Below are positions 1 through 12,746 of a stretch of DNA of 64,000 nucleotides, in pieces. The DNA is taken from assembly GCF_051020985.1 (NCBI RefSeq), contig NW_027475149.1:186001-250000 (forward strand), in the 5' to 3' direction. The translations under genes were made by a program, and so were the position numbers. The stretch's first letter is position 1, and every line of letters starts with the position of its first letter. The stretch is from Nomia melanderi (taxonomy: Eukaryota > Arthropoda > Insecta > Hymenoptera > Halictidae). The notes beneath the pieces were generated by a model. That model did no database searches. It saw only the letters and a list, made by a program, of their open reading frames with translations, and was not told where the DNA came from.

Positions 1-2244
1 CACTGACCCTGAGCGTCCGGCCCCATGAGACGGTCGTTTTCTCGGCCCCTGGTGGTCCGAGGTCGTTCCCGCTGCACAGGTTCATGCGCCAGGGCCTCCT
101 ACAGACAATGTACTTTGATTTATTGCGCTATCTGTAATAGCACCCGAGATATCACCAGATATATATTGGATTTTTCACTGACCCTGAGTGTCCGGCCCCA
201 TGGGACGGTCGTTTTCTCGGCCCCTGGTGGTCCGAGGTCGTTCCCGCTGCACAGATTCATGCGCCAGGGCCTCCTGCAGATAATTCACTTTGGTTTATTG
301 CGCTATCTCTATTAGCACCAGAGATATCACCAGATATATATTGGATTTTCCCCCGACCCTGAGAGTCCGGCCCCATGAGACTGTGGTTTTCTCGGCCCCT
401 GGTGGTCCGAGGTCGTTCCCGCTGCACAGATTCATGCGCCAGGGCCTCCTACAGACAATGCCCTTTGATTTATTGCGCTATCTGTAATAGCACCCGAGAT
501 ATCACCAGATATATATTGGAATTTCCCCTGACCCTGAGTGTCCGGCCCCATGAGACTGTGGTTTTCTCGGCCCCTGGTGGTCCGAGGTCGTTCCCTCTGC
601 ACACATTCATGCGCCAGGGCCTCCTACAGACAATGTACTTTGATTTATTGCGCTATCTGTAATAGCACCCGAGATATCACCAGATATATATTGGATATTC
701 CCCTGACCCTGAGTGTCCGGCCCCATGAGACGGTGGTTGTCTCGGCCCCTGGTGGTCCGAGGTCGTTCCCGCTGCACAGATTCATGCGCCAGGGCCTCCT
801 ACAGACAATGCACTTTGATTTATGGCGCTATCTGTAATAGCACCCGAGATATCACCAGATATATATTGGATTTTTCACTGACCCTGAGCGTCCGGCCCCA
901 TGTGACGGTCGTTTTCTCGGCCCCTGGTGGTCCGAGGTCGTTCCCGCTGCACAGATTCATGCGCCAGGGCCTCCTGCAGATAATTCACTTTGGTTTATTG
1001 CGCTATCTCTATTAGCACCAGAGATATCACCAGATATATATTGGATTTTCCCCTGACCCTGAGAGTCCGGCCCCATGAGACTGTGGTTTTCTCGGCCCCT
1101 GGTGGTCCGAGGTCGTTCCCGCTGCACAGATTCATGCGCCAGGGCCTCCTACAGACAATGCCCTTTGATTTATTGCGCTATCTGTAATAGCACCCGAGAT
1201 ATCACCAGATATATATTGGATTTTTCACTGACCCTGAGCGTCCGGCCCCATGAGACGGTCGTTTTCTCGGCCCCTGGTGGTCCGAGGTCGTTCCCGCTGC
1301 ACAGGTTTATGCGCCAGGGCCTCCTACAGACGATGCACTTTGATTTATTGCGCTATCTGTAATAGCACCCGAGATATCACCGGATATATATTGGATTTTT
1401 CCCAGACCCTGAGTGTCCGGCCCCATGAGACGGTGGTTGACTCGGCCCCTGGGGGTCCGAGGTCGTTCCCGCTGCACAGATTCATGCACCAGGGCCTCCT
1501 ACAGACAATGCACTTTGATTTATTGCGCTATCTGTAATAGCACCCGAGATATCACCAGATATATATTGGATTTTCCCCTGACCCTGAGTGTCCGGCCCCA
1601 TGAGACTGTGGTTTTCTCGGCCCCTGGGGGTCCGAGGCCGTTGCCGCTGCACAGGTTCATGCGCCAGGGCCTCCTACAGACAATGCACTTTGATTTATGC
1701 GCTATCTGTAATAGCACCCGAGATATCACCAGATATATATTGGATTTTCCCCTGACCCTGAGTGTCCGGTCCCATGAGACTGTGGTTTTCTCGGCCCCTG
1801 GTGGTCCGTGGTCGTTCCCGCTGGCCAGATTCATGCGCCAGGGCCTCCTACAGACAATGCATTTTGATTTATTGCGCTATCTCTAATAGCACCCGAGATA
1901 TCACCAGATATATATTGGATTTTTCCCTGACCCTGAGTGTCCGGCCCCATGAGACGGTGGTTTTCTTGGCCCCTGGTGGCCCGAGGTCGTTCCCGCTGCA
2001 CAGATGCATGCGCCAGGGCCTCCTGCAGAATATTCTCTTTGGTTTATTGCGCTATCTCTAATAGCACCCGAGATATCACCAGATATATATTGGATTTTCC
2101 CCTGACCCTGAGTCTCCGGCCCCGTGAGTCGGTGGTTTTCTCGGCCCCTGGCGATCCGAGGTCGTTCCCGCTGCCCAGATTCATGCGCCAGGGCCTCCTA
2201 CAGACAATGCACTTTGGTTTATTACGCTATCTCTAATATCACCC
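1..2244 (+). repeat. Canonical-monomer domain at left edge, with 4-monomer spacing
   Basis: About 12.7 monomers, none with the diverged cassette. Two adjacent monomers at 146-495 recur at 846-1,195, 700 bp (4 monomers) later. They share private variants: CTATCTCTATTAGCACCAGAG, GACCCTGAGAGTCC and GACAATGCCCTTTGAT. The monomer at 1,371 carries CACCGGATATATATTGG and CCCAGACCCTGAG, variants that reappear near 24,300 and 25,700. One base of the TTATTGCGC motif is lost at about 1,691, so the unit starting at 1,546 is 174 bp. The remaining copies show no clear order. Confidence 0.85.
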
Positions 2245-2419
2245 GAGATATCACCAGATATTTGCTGGATTTTTACATGACCTTGGGTGACGGATTCCGA
2301 ATATCTGTAATTTTCTCGGCCACTGGTGGTCCGAGATCGTTCCTGCGGCACAGATTCATTCGCCAGTGCCTCCTACAGACAATGCACTTTGATTTATTGC
2401 GCTATCTGTAATAGCACCC
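2245..2419 (+). repeat. Type I diverged-cassette monomer (first copy)
   Basis: Positions 18-67 of the monomer are replaced by a diverged sequence of identical length. Key runs are TTTGCTGGATTTTTACATGA and GGTGACGGATTCCGAATATC, followed by TGTAATTTTCTCGG. By hand alignment of the type I consensus with the canonical monomer, 22 of 50 positions differ, 13 of them within monomer positions 48-67, with no gap needed. Outside the box the unit is ordinary satellite apart from linked changes (CTCGGCCACTGG, CCTGCGGCACAG, ATTCATTCGC). This abrupt change within one repeat recalls the alternative boxes of alpha-satellite A and B monomers; a protein-binding role is speculation. Confidence 0.88.
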
Positions 2420-4169
2420 GAGATATCACCAGATATATATTGCATTTTTCCCTGACCCTGAGTGTCCGGCCCCATGAGACGTTGGTTTACTCGGCCCCTG
2501 GTGGTGCGAGGTCGTTCCCGCTGCACAGATGAATGCGCCAGGGCCTCCTGCAGATAATTCACTTTGGTTTATTGCGCTATCTCTAATTGCACCCGAGATA
2601 TCACCAGATATATATTGGTTTTTCCCCTGACCCTGAGTGTCAGGACCCATGAGACGGTGGTTTTCTCGGCCCCTGGTGGACCGAGGTCGTTCGAGCTGCA
2701 CAGATTCATGCGCCAGGGCCTCCTACAGACAATGCACTTTGATTTATTGCGCTATCTGTAATAGCACCCGAGATATCACCCGATATATATTGGATTTTTC
2801 CCTGACCCTGAGTGTCCGGACCCATGAGACGGTGGTTTTCTCGGCCTCTGGTGGTCCGAGGTCGTTCCCGCTGCACACATTCATTCGCCTGGGCCTCCTA
2901 CAGACAATGCACTTTGATTTATTGCGCTATCTGTAATAGCACCCGAGATATCACCAGATATATATTGGATTTTCCCCTGACCCAGAGTATCCGGACCCAT
3001 GAGACGGTGGTTTTCTCGGCCCCTGGTGGTCCGAGGTCGTTCCCGCTGCCCAGATTCATGCGCCAGGGCCTCCTACAGACAATGCACTTTGGTTTATTGG
3101 GCTATCTGTAATAGAACCCGAGATATCACCAGATATATATTGGGTTTTCCCCTGACCCTGAGTGTCCGGACCCATGAGACGGTGGTTTTCTCGGCCACTG
3201 GTGGTCCGAGGTCGTTCCTGCGGCACAGATTCATTCGCAAGGGCCTCCTACAGACAATGCACTTTGGTTCATTGCGCTATCTGTAATAGCACCGGAGATA
3301 TGATCAGATATATATTGGATTTTCCCCTGACCCTGAGTGTCCGCACCAATGAGACGGTGGTTTTCTCGGCCCCTGGTGGTCCGAGGTCGTTCCCGCTGTC
3401 CAGATTCATGCGCCAGGGCCTCCTACAGACAATGCACTTTGATTTATTGCGCTATCTGTAATAGCACCCGAGATATCACCAGATATATATTGGATTTTTC
3501 CCTGACCCTGAGTGTCCGGCCCCATGAGACGGTGGTTTTCTTGGCCCCTGGTGGCCCGAGGTCGTTCCCGCTGCACAGATGCATGCGCCAGGGCCTCCTG
3601 CAGATAATTCTCTTTGGTTTATTGCGCTATCTCTAATAGCACCCGAGATATCACCAGATATATATTGGATTTTTCCCTGACCCTGAGTGTCCGGCCCCGT
3701 GAGTCGGTGGTTTTCTCGGCCCCTGGTGGTCCGAAGTCGTTCCCGCTGCCCAGATTCATGCGCTAGGGCCTCCTACAGACAATGCACTTTGGTTTTTTGC
3801 GCTATCTCTAATTGAACCCAAGATATCACCAGATATTTGCTGGATTTTTACATGACCTTGGGTGACGGATTCCGAATATCTGTAATTTTCTCGGCCACTG
3901 GTGGTCCGAGGTCGTTCCTGCGGCACAGATTCATTCGCCAGTGCCTCCTACAGACAATGCACTTTGATTTATTGCGCTATCTGTAATAGCACCCGAGATA
4001 TCACCAGATATATATTGGATTTTTCCCTGACCCTGAGTGTCCGGCCCCATGAGACGTTGGTTTACTCGGCCCCTGGTGGTCCGAGGTCGTTCCCGCTGCA
4101 CAGATGAATGCGCCAGGGCCTCCTGCAGATAATTCACTTTGGTTTATTGCGCTATCTGTAATAGCACCC

Positions 4170-5569
4170 GAGATATCACCAGATATATATTGGATTTTTC
4201 CCTGACCCTGAGTGTCCGGCCCCATGAGACGTTGGTTTACTCGGCCCCTGGTGGTCCGAGGTCGTTCCCGCTGCACAGATGAATGCGCCAGGGCCTCCTG
4301 CAGATAATTCACTTTGGTTTATTGCGCTATCTCTAATTGCACCCGAGATATCACCAGATATATATTGGTTTTTCCCCTGACCCTGAGTGTCCGGCCCCGT
4401 GAGTCGGTGGTTTTCTCGGCCCCTGGTGGTCCGAAGTCGTTCCCGCTGCCTAGATCCATGCGCTAGGGCCTCCTACAGACAATGCACTTTGGTTTTTTGC
4501 GCTATCTCTAATTGCACCCAAGATATCACCAGATATTTGCTGGATTTTTACATGACCTTGGGTGACGGATTCCGAATATCTGTAATTTTCTCGGCCACTG
4601 GTGGTCCGAGGTCGTTCCTGCGGCACAGATTCATTCGCAAGGGCCTCCTACAGACAATGCACTTTGATTTATTGCGCTATCTGTAATAGCACCAGAGATA
4701 TCACCAGATATATATTGGGTTTTCCCCTGACCCTGAGTGTCCGGACCCATGAGACGGTGGTTTTTTCGGCCCCTGGTTGTCCGAGGTCGTTCCCGCTGCC
4801 CAGATTCATGCGCCAGGGCCTGCTACAGACAATGCACTTTGGTTGATTGCGCTATCTGTAATAGCACCCGAGATATCACCAGATATATATTGGATTTTTC
4901 CCTGACCCTGAGTGTCCGGCCCCATGAGACGTTGGTTTACTCGGCGCCTGGTGGTCCGAGGTCGTTCCCGCTGCACAGATGAATGCGCCAGGGCCTCCTG
5001 CAGATAATTCACTTTGGTTTATTGCGCTATCTCTAATTGCACCCGAGATATCACCAGATATATATTGGTTTTTCCCCTGACCCTGAGTGTCCGGCCCCGT
5101 GAGTCGGTGGTTTTCTCGGCCCCTGGTGGTCCGAAGTCGTTCCCGCTGCCTAGATCCATGCGCTAGGGCCTCCTACAGACAATGCGCTTTGGTTTTTTGC
5201 GCTATCTCTAATTGCACCCAAGATATCACCAGATATTTGCTGGATTTTTACATGACCTTGGGTGACGGATTCCGAATATCTGTAATTTTCTCGGCCACTG
5301 GTGGTCCGAGGTCGTTCCTGCGGCACAGATTCATTCGCAAGGGCCTCCTACAGACAATGCACTTTGATTTATTGCGCTATCTGTAATAGCACCAGAGATA
5401 TCACCAGATATATATTGGGTTTTCCCCTGACCCTGAGTGTCCGGACCCATGAGACGGTGGTTTTTTCGGCCCCTGGTTGTCCGAGGTCGTTCCCGCTGCC
5501 CAGATTCATGCGCCAGGGCCTCCTACAGACAATGCACTTTGGTTGATTGCGCTATCTGTAATAGCACCC
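4170..5569 (+). repeat. Two tandem copies of a 4-monomer HOR (700 bp)
   Basis: Units 4,170-4,869 and 4,870-5,569 align at a 700-bp offset with scattered differences. Each contains, in order, a monomer with GAGACGTTGGTTTACTCGG, one with GGCCCCGTGAGTCGGTGG and CTAGATCCATGCGCTAGG, a type I cassette monomer, and one with GGTTTTTTCGG and GGTTGTCCGAGG. The next monomers diverge (GAGATATAACC at about 5,571). The pattern recurs around 9.4-10.4 kb as part of the larger duplication. Confidence 0.87.
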
Positions 5570-7375
5570 GAGATATAACCAGATATATATTGGATTTTCC
5601 CCTGACCCTGAGTGTCCGGACCCATGAGACGGTGGTTTTCTCGGCCCCTGGTGGTCCGAGGTCGTTCCAGCTGCACAGATTCATTCGCCTGGGCCTCCTA
5701 CAGACAATGCACTTTGATTTATTGCGCTATCTGTAATAGCACCCGAGATATCACCAGATATATATTGGATTTTCCCCTGACCCTGAGTGTCCGGCCCCAT
5801 GTGACTGTGGTTTTCTCGGCCCCTGGTGGTTCGAGGTCGTTCCCGCTGGCCAGATTCATGCGCCTGGGCCTCCTACAGACAATGCACTTTGATTTATTGC
5901 GCTATCTCTAATAGCACCCGAGATATCACCAGATATATATTGGATTTTTCCCTGACCCTGAGTGTCCGGCGCCATGAGACGGTGGTTTTCTCGGCCCCTG
6001 GTGGTCCGAGGTCGTTCCCGCTGCACAGATTCATTCGCCTGGGCCTCCTACAGACAATACACTTTGATTTATTGCGCTATCTGTAATAGCACCCGAGATA
6101 TCACCAGATATATATTGGATTTCTCCCTGACCCTGAGTGTCCGGCTCCATGAGACGGTGATTTTCTCGGCCCCTGGTGGTCCGAGGTCGTTCCCGCTGCC
6201 CAGATTCATGCGCCAGGGCCTCCTACAGACAATGCACTTTGGTTTTTTGCGCTATCTCCAATAGCACCCAAGATATCACCAGATATTTGCTGGATTTTTA
6301 CATGACCTTAGGTGACGGATTCCGAATATCTGTAATTTTCTCGGCCACTGGTGGTCCGAGGTCGTTCCTGCGGCACAGATTCATTCGCAAGGGCCTCCTA
6401 CAGACAATGCACTTTGATTTATTGCGCTATCTGTAATAGCACCCGAGATATCACCAGATATATATTGGGTTTTCCCCTGACCCTGAGTGTCCGGACCCAT
6501 GGGACGGTGGTTTTCTCGGCCACTGGTGGTCCGAGGTCGTTCCTGCGGCACAGATTCATTCGCAAGGGCCTCCTACAGACAATGCACTTTGGTTTATTGC
6601 GCTATCTGTAATAGCACCAGAGATATAACCAGATATATATTGGATTTTCCCCTGACCCTGAGTGTCCGGACCCATGAGACGGTGGTTTTCTCGGCCCCTG
6701 GTGGTCCGAGGTCGTTCCCGCTGCACAGATGCATGCACCAAGGCCTCCCGCAGATAATTCACTTTGGTTTATTGCGCTATCTCTAATAGCACCCGAGATA
6801 TCACCAGATATATATTGGATTTTCCCCTGACCCTGAGTGTCCGGACCCATGAGACGGTGGTTTTCTCGGCCTCTGGTGGTCCGAGGTCGTTCCCGCTGCA
6901 CAGATTCATTCGCCTGGGCCTCCTACAGACAATGCACTTTGATTTATTGCGCTATCTGTAATAGCACCCGAGATATCACCAGATATATATTGGATTTTCC
7001 CCTGACCCAGAGTATCCGGAACCATGAGACGGTGGTTTTCTCGGCCCCTTGTGGTCCGAGGTCGTTCCCGCTGCCCAGATTCATGCGCCAGGGCCTCCTA
7101 CAGACAATGCACTTTGGTTTATTGGGCTATCTGTAATAGAACCCGAGATATCACCAGATATATATTGGGTTTTCCCCTGACCCTGAGTGTCCGGACCCAT
7201 GAGACGGTGGTTTTCTCGGCCACTGGTGGTCCGAGGTCGTTCCTGCGGCACAGATTCATTCGCAAGGGCCTCCTACAGACAATGCACTTTGGTTCATTGC
7301 GCTATCTGTAATAGCACCGGAGATATGACCAGATATATATTGGATTTTCCCCTGACCCTGAGTGTCCGCACCAAT
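4410..7375 (+). repeat. Large satellite duplication, copy A (~2.95 kb; 4,900-bp offset)
   Basis: This stretch matches 9,310-12,275 at a constant 4,900-bp offset (28 monomers), with only scattered base differences by eye. Private variants prove the pairing: CATGACCTTAGGTGACGG at about 6,301 and 11,201, GGTGGTTCGAGG at about 5,826 and 10,726, and GATATGACC with GCACCGGAGAT at about 7,315 and 12,215. The left edge falls near 4,410-4,430, where copy A has GGCCCCGTGAGTCGG and copy B GGACCCATGAGACGG upstream. The right edge falls near 7,365, where CGCACCAATGAG gives way to CGGCCCCATGAG in copy B. A shorter stretch (about 2,790-3,400) resembles 6,815-7,425 at a 4,025-bp offset. Confidence 0.88.
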
Positions 7376-7844
7376 GAGACGGTGGTTTTCTCGGCCCCTG
7401 GTGGTCCGAGGTCGTTCCCGCTGCACAGATGCATGCACCAGGGCCTCCTGCAGATAATTCACTTTGGTTTATTGCGCTATCTCTAATAGCACCCGAGATA
7501 TCACCAGATATATATTGGATTTTCCCCTGACCCTGAGTGTCCGGACCCATGAGACGGTGGTTTTCTCGGCCTCTGGTGGTCCGAGGTCGTTCCCGCTGCA
7601 CAGATTCATTCACCTGGGCCTCCTACAGACAATGCACTTTGGTTTATTGCGCTATCTGTAATAGCACCAGAGATATAACCAGATATATATTGGATTATCC
7701 CCTGACCCTGAGTGACCGGACCCATGAGACGGTGGTTTTCTCGGCCCCTGGTGGTCCGAGGTCGTTCCCGCTGCACAGATGCATGCACCAGGGCCTCCTG
7801 CAGATAATTCAATTTGGTTTATTGCGCTATCTCTAATAGCAACC

Positions 7845-8019
7845 GAGATATCACCAGATATATATTGGATTTTCCCCTGACCTTGGGTGACGGATTCCGA
7901 ATATCTGTAATTTTCTCGGCCACTGGTGGTCCGAGATCGTTCCTGCGGTACAGATTCATTCGCAAGGGCCTCCTACAGACAATGCACTTTGGTTTATAGC
8001 GCTATCTGTAATAGCACCC
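7845..8019 (+). repeat. Hybrid monomer: canonical left part joined to cassette right part
   Basis: The unit begins as a canonical monomer (ATATATTGGATTTTCCCCTGACC) split at the shared TGACC, and continues as the diverged cassette (TTGGGTGACGGATTCCGAAT). The crossover therefore lies within a few bases of monomer position 40, inside the cassette. The previous monomer is canonical and the next is canonical, so this is a single-unit conversion or crossover product. The reciprocal join appears at 36,204, 37,253 and 42,676. Confidence 0.82.
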
Positions 8020-8894
8020 TAGATATCACCAGATATATATTGGATTTTCCCCTGACCCTGAGTGTCCGGACCCATGAGACGGTGGTTTTCTCGGCCCCTG
8101 GTGGTCCGAGGTCGTTCCCGCTGCACAGATTCATTCGCCTGGGCCTCCTACAGACAATGCACTTTGATTTATTGCGCTATCTGTAATAGCACCCGAGATA
8201 TCACCAGATATATATTGGATTTTTCCCTGACCCTGAGTGTCCGGCTCCATGAGACGGTGATTTTCTCGGCCCCTGGTGGTCCGAGGTCCTTCCCGCTGCA
8301 CAGATTCATTCGCCTGGGCCTCCTACAGACAATGCACTTTGATTTAATGCGCTATCTGTAATAGCACCCGAGATATCACCAGATATATATTGGATTTTCC
8401 CCTAACCCTGAGTGTCCGGCCCCATGAGACTGCGGTTTTCTCGGCCCCTGGTGGTCCGAGGTCGTTCCCGCTGGCCAGATTCATGCGCCTGGGCCTCCTA
8501 CAGACAATGCACTTTGATTTAGTGCGCTATCTCTAATAGCACCCGAGATATCACCAGATATATATTGGATTTTTCCCTGACCCTGAGTGTCCGGCGCCAT
8601 GAGACGGTGGTTTTCTTGGCCCCTGGTGGTCCGAGGGCGTTCCCGCTGCACAGATGCATGCGCCAGGGCCTCCTGCAGATAATTCACTTTGGTTTATTGC
8701 GCTATCTCTAATAGCACCCAAGATATCACCAGATATATATTGGATTTTCCCCTGACCCTGAGTGTCCGGCCCCGTGAGTCGGTGGTTTTCTCGGCCCCTG
8801 GTGGTCCTAGGTCGTTCCCGCTGCCCAGATTCATGCGCCAGGGCCTCCTACAGACAATGCACTTTGGTTTATTGCGCTATCTCTAATAGCACCC

Positions 8895-9244
8895 GAGATA
8901 TCACCAGATATTTGCTGTATTTTTACATGACCTTGGGTGACGGATTCCGAATATCTGTAATTTTCTCGGCCACTGGTGGTCCGAGGTCGTTCCTGCGGTA
9001 CAGATTCATTTGCAAGGGCCTCCTACAGACAATGCACTTTGGTTTATTGCGCTATCTCTAATAGCACCCGAGATATCACCAGATATTTGCTGGATTTTTA
9101 CATGACCTTGGGTGACGGATTCCGAATATCTGTGCCTTTCTCGGCCACTGGTGGTCCGAGGTCGTTCCTGCGTCACAGATTCAATCGCAAGGGCCTCCTA
9201 CAGACAATGCACTTTGGTTTATTGCGCTATCTGTAATAGCACCC
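8895..9244 (+). repeat. Adjacent pair of type I cassette monomers
   Basis: This is the only place in the window where two full cassette monomers are neighbours (starts 8,895 and 9,070); everywhere else at least one other monomer separates them. The two are not identical. The first has TTTGCTGTATTTTTACATG, and the second has ATCTGTGCCTTTCTCGG and GCGTCACAGATTCAATCGC. A recent local duplication is therefore unlikely without later change. Confidence 0.8.
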
Positions 9245-9309
9245 GAGATATCACCAGATATATATTGGATTTTCCCCTGACCCAGAGTATCCGGACCCAT
9301 GAGACGGTG

Positions 9310-12275
9310 GTTTTCTCGGCCCCTGGTGGTCCGAAGTCGTTCCCGCTGCCTAGATTCATGCGCTAGGGCCTCCTACAGACAATGCACTTTGGTTTTTTGC
9401 GCTATCTCTAATTGCACCCAAGATATCACCAGATATTTGCTGGATTTTTACATGACCTTGGGTGACGGATTCCGAATATCTGTAATTTTCTCGGCCACTG
9501 GTGGTCCGAGGTCGTTCCTGCGGCACAGATTCATTCGCAAGGGCCTCCTACAGACAATGCACTTTGATTTATTGCGCTATCTGTAATAGCACCAGAGATA
9601 TCACCAGATATATATTGGGTTTTCCCCTGACCCTGAGTGTCCGGACCCATGAGACGGTGGTTTTTTCGGCCCCTGGTTGTCCGAGGTCGTTCCCGCTGCC
9701 CAGATTCATGCGCCAGGGTCTGCTACAGACAATGCACTTTGGTTGATTGCGCTATCTGTAATAGCACCCGAGATATCACCAGATATATATTGGATTTTTC
9801 CCTGACCCTGAGTGTCCGGCCCCATGAGACGTTGGTTTACTCGGCCCCTGGTGGTCCGAGGTCGTTCCCGCTGCACAGATGAATGCGCCAGGGCCTCCTG
9901 CAGATAATTCACTTTGGTTTATTGCGCTATCTCTAATTGCACCCGAGATATCACCAGATATATATTGGTTTTTCCCCTGACCCTGAGTGTCCGGCCCCGT
10001 GAGTCGGTGGTTTTCTCGGCCCCTGGTGGTCCGAAGTCGTTCCCGCTGCCTAGATCAATGCGCTAGGGCCTCCTACAGACAATGCACTTTGGTTTTTTGC
10101 GCTATCTCTAATTGCACCCAAGATATCACCAGATATTTGCTGGATTTTTACATGACCTTGGGTGACGGATTCCGAATATCTGTAATTTTCTCGGCCACTG
10201 GTGGTCCGAGGTCGTTCCTGCGGCACAGATTCATTCGCAAGAGCCTCCTACAGACAATGCACTTTGATTTATTGCGCTATCTGTAATAGCACCAGAGATA
10301 TCACCAGATATATATTGGGTTTTCCCCTGACCCTGAGTGTCCGGACCCATGAGACGGTGGTTTTTTCGGCCCCTGGTTGTCCGAGGTCGTTCCCGCTGCC
10401 CAGATTCATGCGCCAGGGCCTCCTACAGACAATGCACTTTGGTTGATTGCGCTATCTGTAATAGCACCCGAGATATAACCAGATATATATTGGATTTTCC
10501 CCTGACCCTGAGTGTCCGGACCCATGAGACGGTGGTTTTCTCGGCCCCTGGTGGTCCGAGGTCGTTCCAGCTGCACAGATTCATTCGCCTGGGCCTCCTA
10601 CAGACAATGCACTTTGATTTATTGCGCTATCTGTAATAGCACCCGCGATATCACCAGATATATATTGGATTTTCCCCTGACCCTGAGTGTCCGGCCCCAT
10701 GTGACTGTGGTTTTCTCGGCCCCTGGTGGTTCGAGGTCGTTCCCGCTGGCCAGATTCATGCGCCTGGGCCTCCTACAGACAATGCACTTTGATTTATTGC
10801 GCTATCTCTAATAGCACCCGAGATATCACCAGATATATATTGGATTTTTCCCTGACCCTGAGTGTCCGGACCCATGAGACGGTGGTTTTCTCGGCCCCTG
10901 GTGGTCCGAGGTCGTTCCCGCTGCACAGATTCATTCGCCTGGGCCTCCTACAGACAATGCACTTTGATTTATTGCGCTATCTGTAATAGCACCCGAGATA
11001 TCACCAGATATATATTGGATTTCTCCCTGACCCTGAGTGTCCGGCTCCATGAGACGGTGATTTTCTCGGCCCCTGGTGGTCCGAGGTCGTTCCCGCTGCC
11101 CAGATTCATGCGCTAGGGCCTCCTACAGACAATGCACTTTGGTTTTTTGCGCTATCTCCAATAGCACCCAAGATATCACCAGATATTTGCTGGATTTTTA
11201 CATGACCTTAGGTGACGGATTCCGAATATCTGTAATTTTCTCGGCCACTGGTGGTCCGAGGTCGTTCCTGCGGCACAGATTCATTCGCAAGGGCCTCCTA
11301 CAGACAATGCACTTTGATTTATTGCGCTATCTGTAATAGCACCCGAGATATCACCAGATATATATTGGGTTTTCCCCTGACCCTGAGTGTCCGGACCCAT
11401 GGGACGGTGGTTTTCTCGGCCACTGGTGGTCCGAGGTCGTTCCTGCGGCACAGATTCATTCGCAAGGGCCTCCTACAGACAATGCACTTTGGTTTATTGC
11501 GCTATCTGTAATAGCACCAGAGATATAACCAGATATATATTGGATTTTCCCCTGACCCTGAGTGTCCGGACCCATGAGACGGTGGTTTTCTCGGCCCCTG
11601 GTGGTCCGAGGTCGTTCCCGCTGCACAGATGCATGCACCAAGGCCTCCCGCAGATAATTCACTTTGGTTTATTGCGCTATCTCTAATAGCACCCGAGATA
11701 TCACCAGATATATATTGGATTTTCCCCTGACCCTGAGTGTCCGGACCCATGAGACGGTGGTTTTCTCGGCCTCTGGTGGTCCGAGGTCGTTCCCGCTGCA
11801 CAGATTCATTCGCCTGGGCCTCCTACAGACAATGCACTTTGATTTATTGCGCTATCTGTAATAGCACCCGAGATATCACCAGATATATATTGGATTTTCC
11901 CCTGACCCAGAGTATCCGGACCCATGAGACGGTGGTTTTCTCGGCCCCTTGTGGTCCGAGGTCGTTCCCGCTGCCCAGATTCATGCGCCAGGGCCTCCTA
12001 CAGACAATGCACTTTGGTTGATTGGGCTATCTGTAATAGAACCCGAGATATCACCAGATATATATTGGGTTTTCCCCTGACCCTGAGTGTCCGGACCCAT
12101 GAGACGGTGGTTTTCTCGGCCACTGGTGGTCCGAGGTCGTTCCTGCGGCACAGATTCATTCGCAAGGGCCTCCTACAGACAATGCACTTTGGTTCATTGC
12201 GCTATCTGTAATAGCACCGGAGATATGACCAGATATATATTGGATTTTCCCCTGACCCTGAGTGTCCGGCCCCAT
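9310..12275 (+). repeat. Large satellite duplication, copy B
   Basis: Partner of 4,410-7,375 at +4,900 bp; about 11 unrelated monomers (7,376-9,309) separate the two. The copies keep the same monomer order and the same private variants. Differences are isolated substitutions, for example GGTCTGCTACAG at about 9,718 against GGCCTGCTACAG at about 4,818. Duplication of such a length in register implies exchange between well-separated monomers of the array, or transposition of a block; the sequence does not distinguish these. Confidence 0.88.
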
Positions 12276-12746
12276 GAGACTTTAGTTTTCTCGGCCCCTG
12301 GTGGTCCGAGGTCGTTCCCGCTGCAGAGATGCATGCGCCAGGGCCTCTTGCAGATAATACACTTTGGTTTATTGCGCTGTATCTAATAGCACCCGAGATA
12401 TCACCTGATATATATATTGGATTTTCCCCTGACCCTGAGTGTCCGGCCCCACTAGACTGTGGTTTTCTCGGCCCCTGGTGGTCCGAGGTCGTTCCCGCTG
12501 CCCAGATTCATGCGCCAGGGCCTCCTGCAGATAATTCAATTTGGTTTATTGCGCTGTATCTAATAGCACCCGAGATATCACCAGATATATATTGGATTTT
12601 CCCCTGACCCTGAGTGACCGGCCCCATGTGACTGTGGTTTTCTCGGCCCCTGGTGGTCCGAGGTCGTTCCCGCTGCACAGATTCATGCGCCAGGGCCTCC
12701 TGCAGATAATGCACTTTGATTTATTGCGCTATCTCTAATAGCACCC

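Larger units (their letters stand above)
2245..11344 (+). repeat. Domain rich in type I diverged-cassette monomers
   Basis: Eleven monomers here carry the diverged cassette, starting at 2,245, 3,820, 4,520, 5,220, 6,270, 7,845 (hybrid), 8,895, 9,070, 9,420, 10,120 and 11,170. Spacings are exact multiples of 175 (9, 4, 4, 6, 9, 6, 1, 2, 4 and 6 monomers), so no indel is fixed in this stretch. The surrounding monomers are also distinctive: many read GTCCGGACCCATGAG instead of GTCCGGCCCCATGAG. Many also combine ACAGACAATGCACTTT with GGTTTA, a recombinant state of the second two-state box. The domain contains the 4,900-bp-spaced duplication described separately. Confidence 0.88.

Noticed and set aside
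5826..5840. RNA polymerase III B box (GGTTCGAGG near 5,826, 10,726, 31,739 and 48,005)
   Set aside because: These rare variants come close to the B-box consensus, but the last consensus base is wrong, no A box lies at a proper distance upstream, and the common form GGTCCGAGG is a worse match. A tRNA- or SINE-derived origin is not supported.
8895..9244. Insertion of a foreign element producing the diverged cassette
   Set aside because: The cassette has exactly the same length as the sequence it replaces, aligns without gaps, and has no terminal repeats or target-site duplication. It behaves as an alternative allele of the monomer, not as an insertion.
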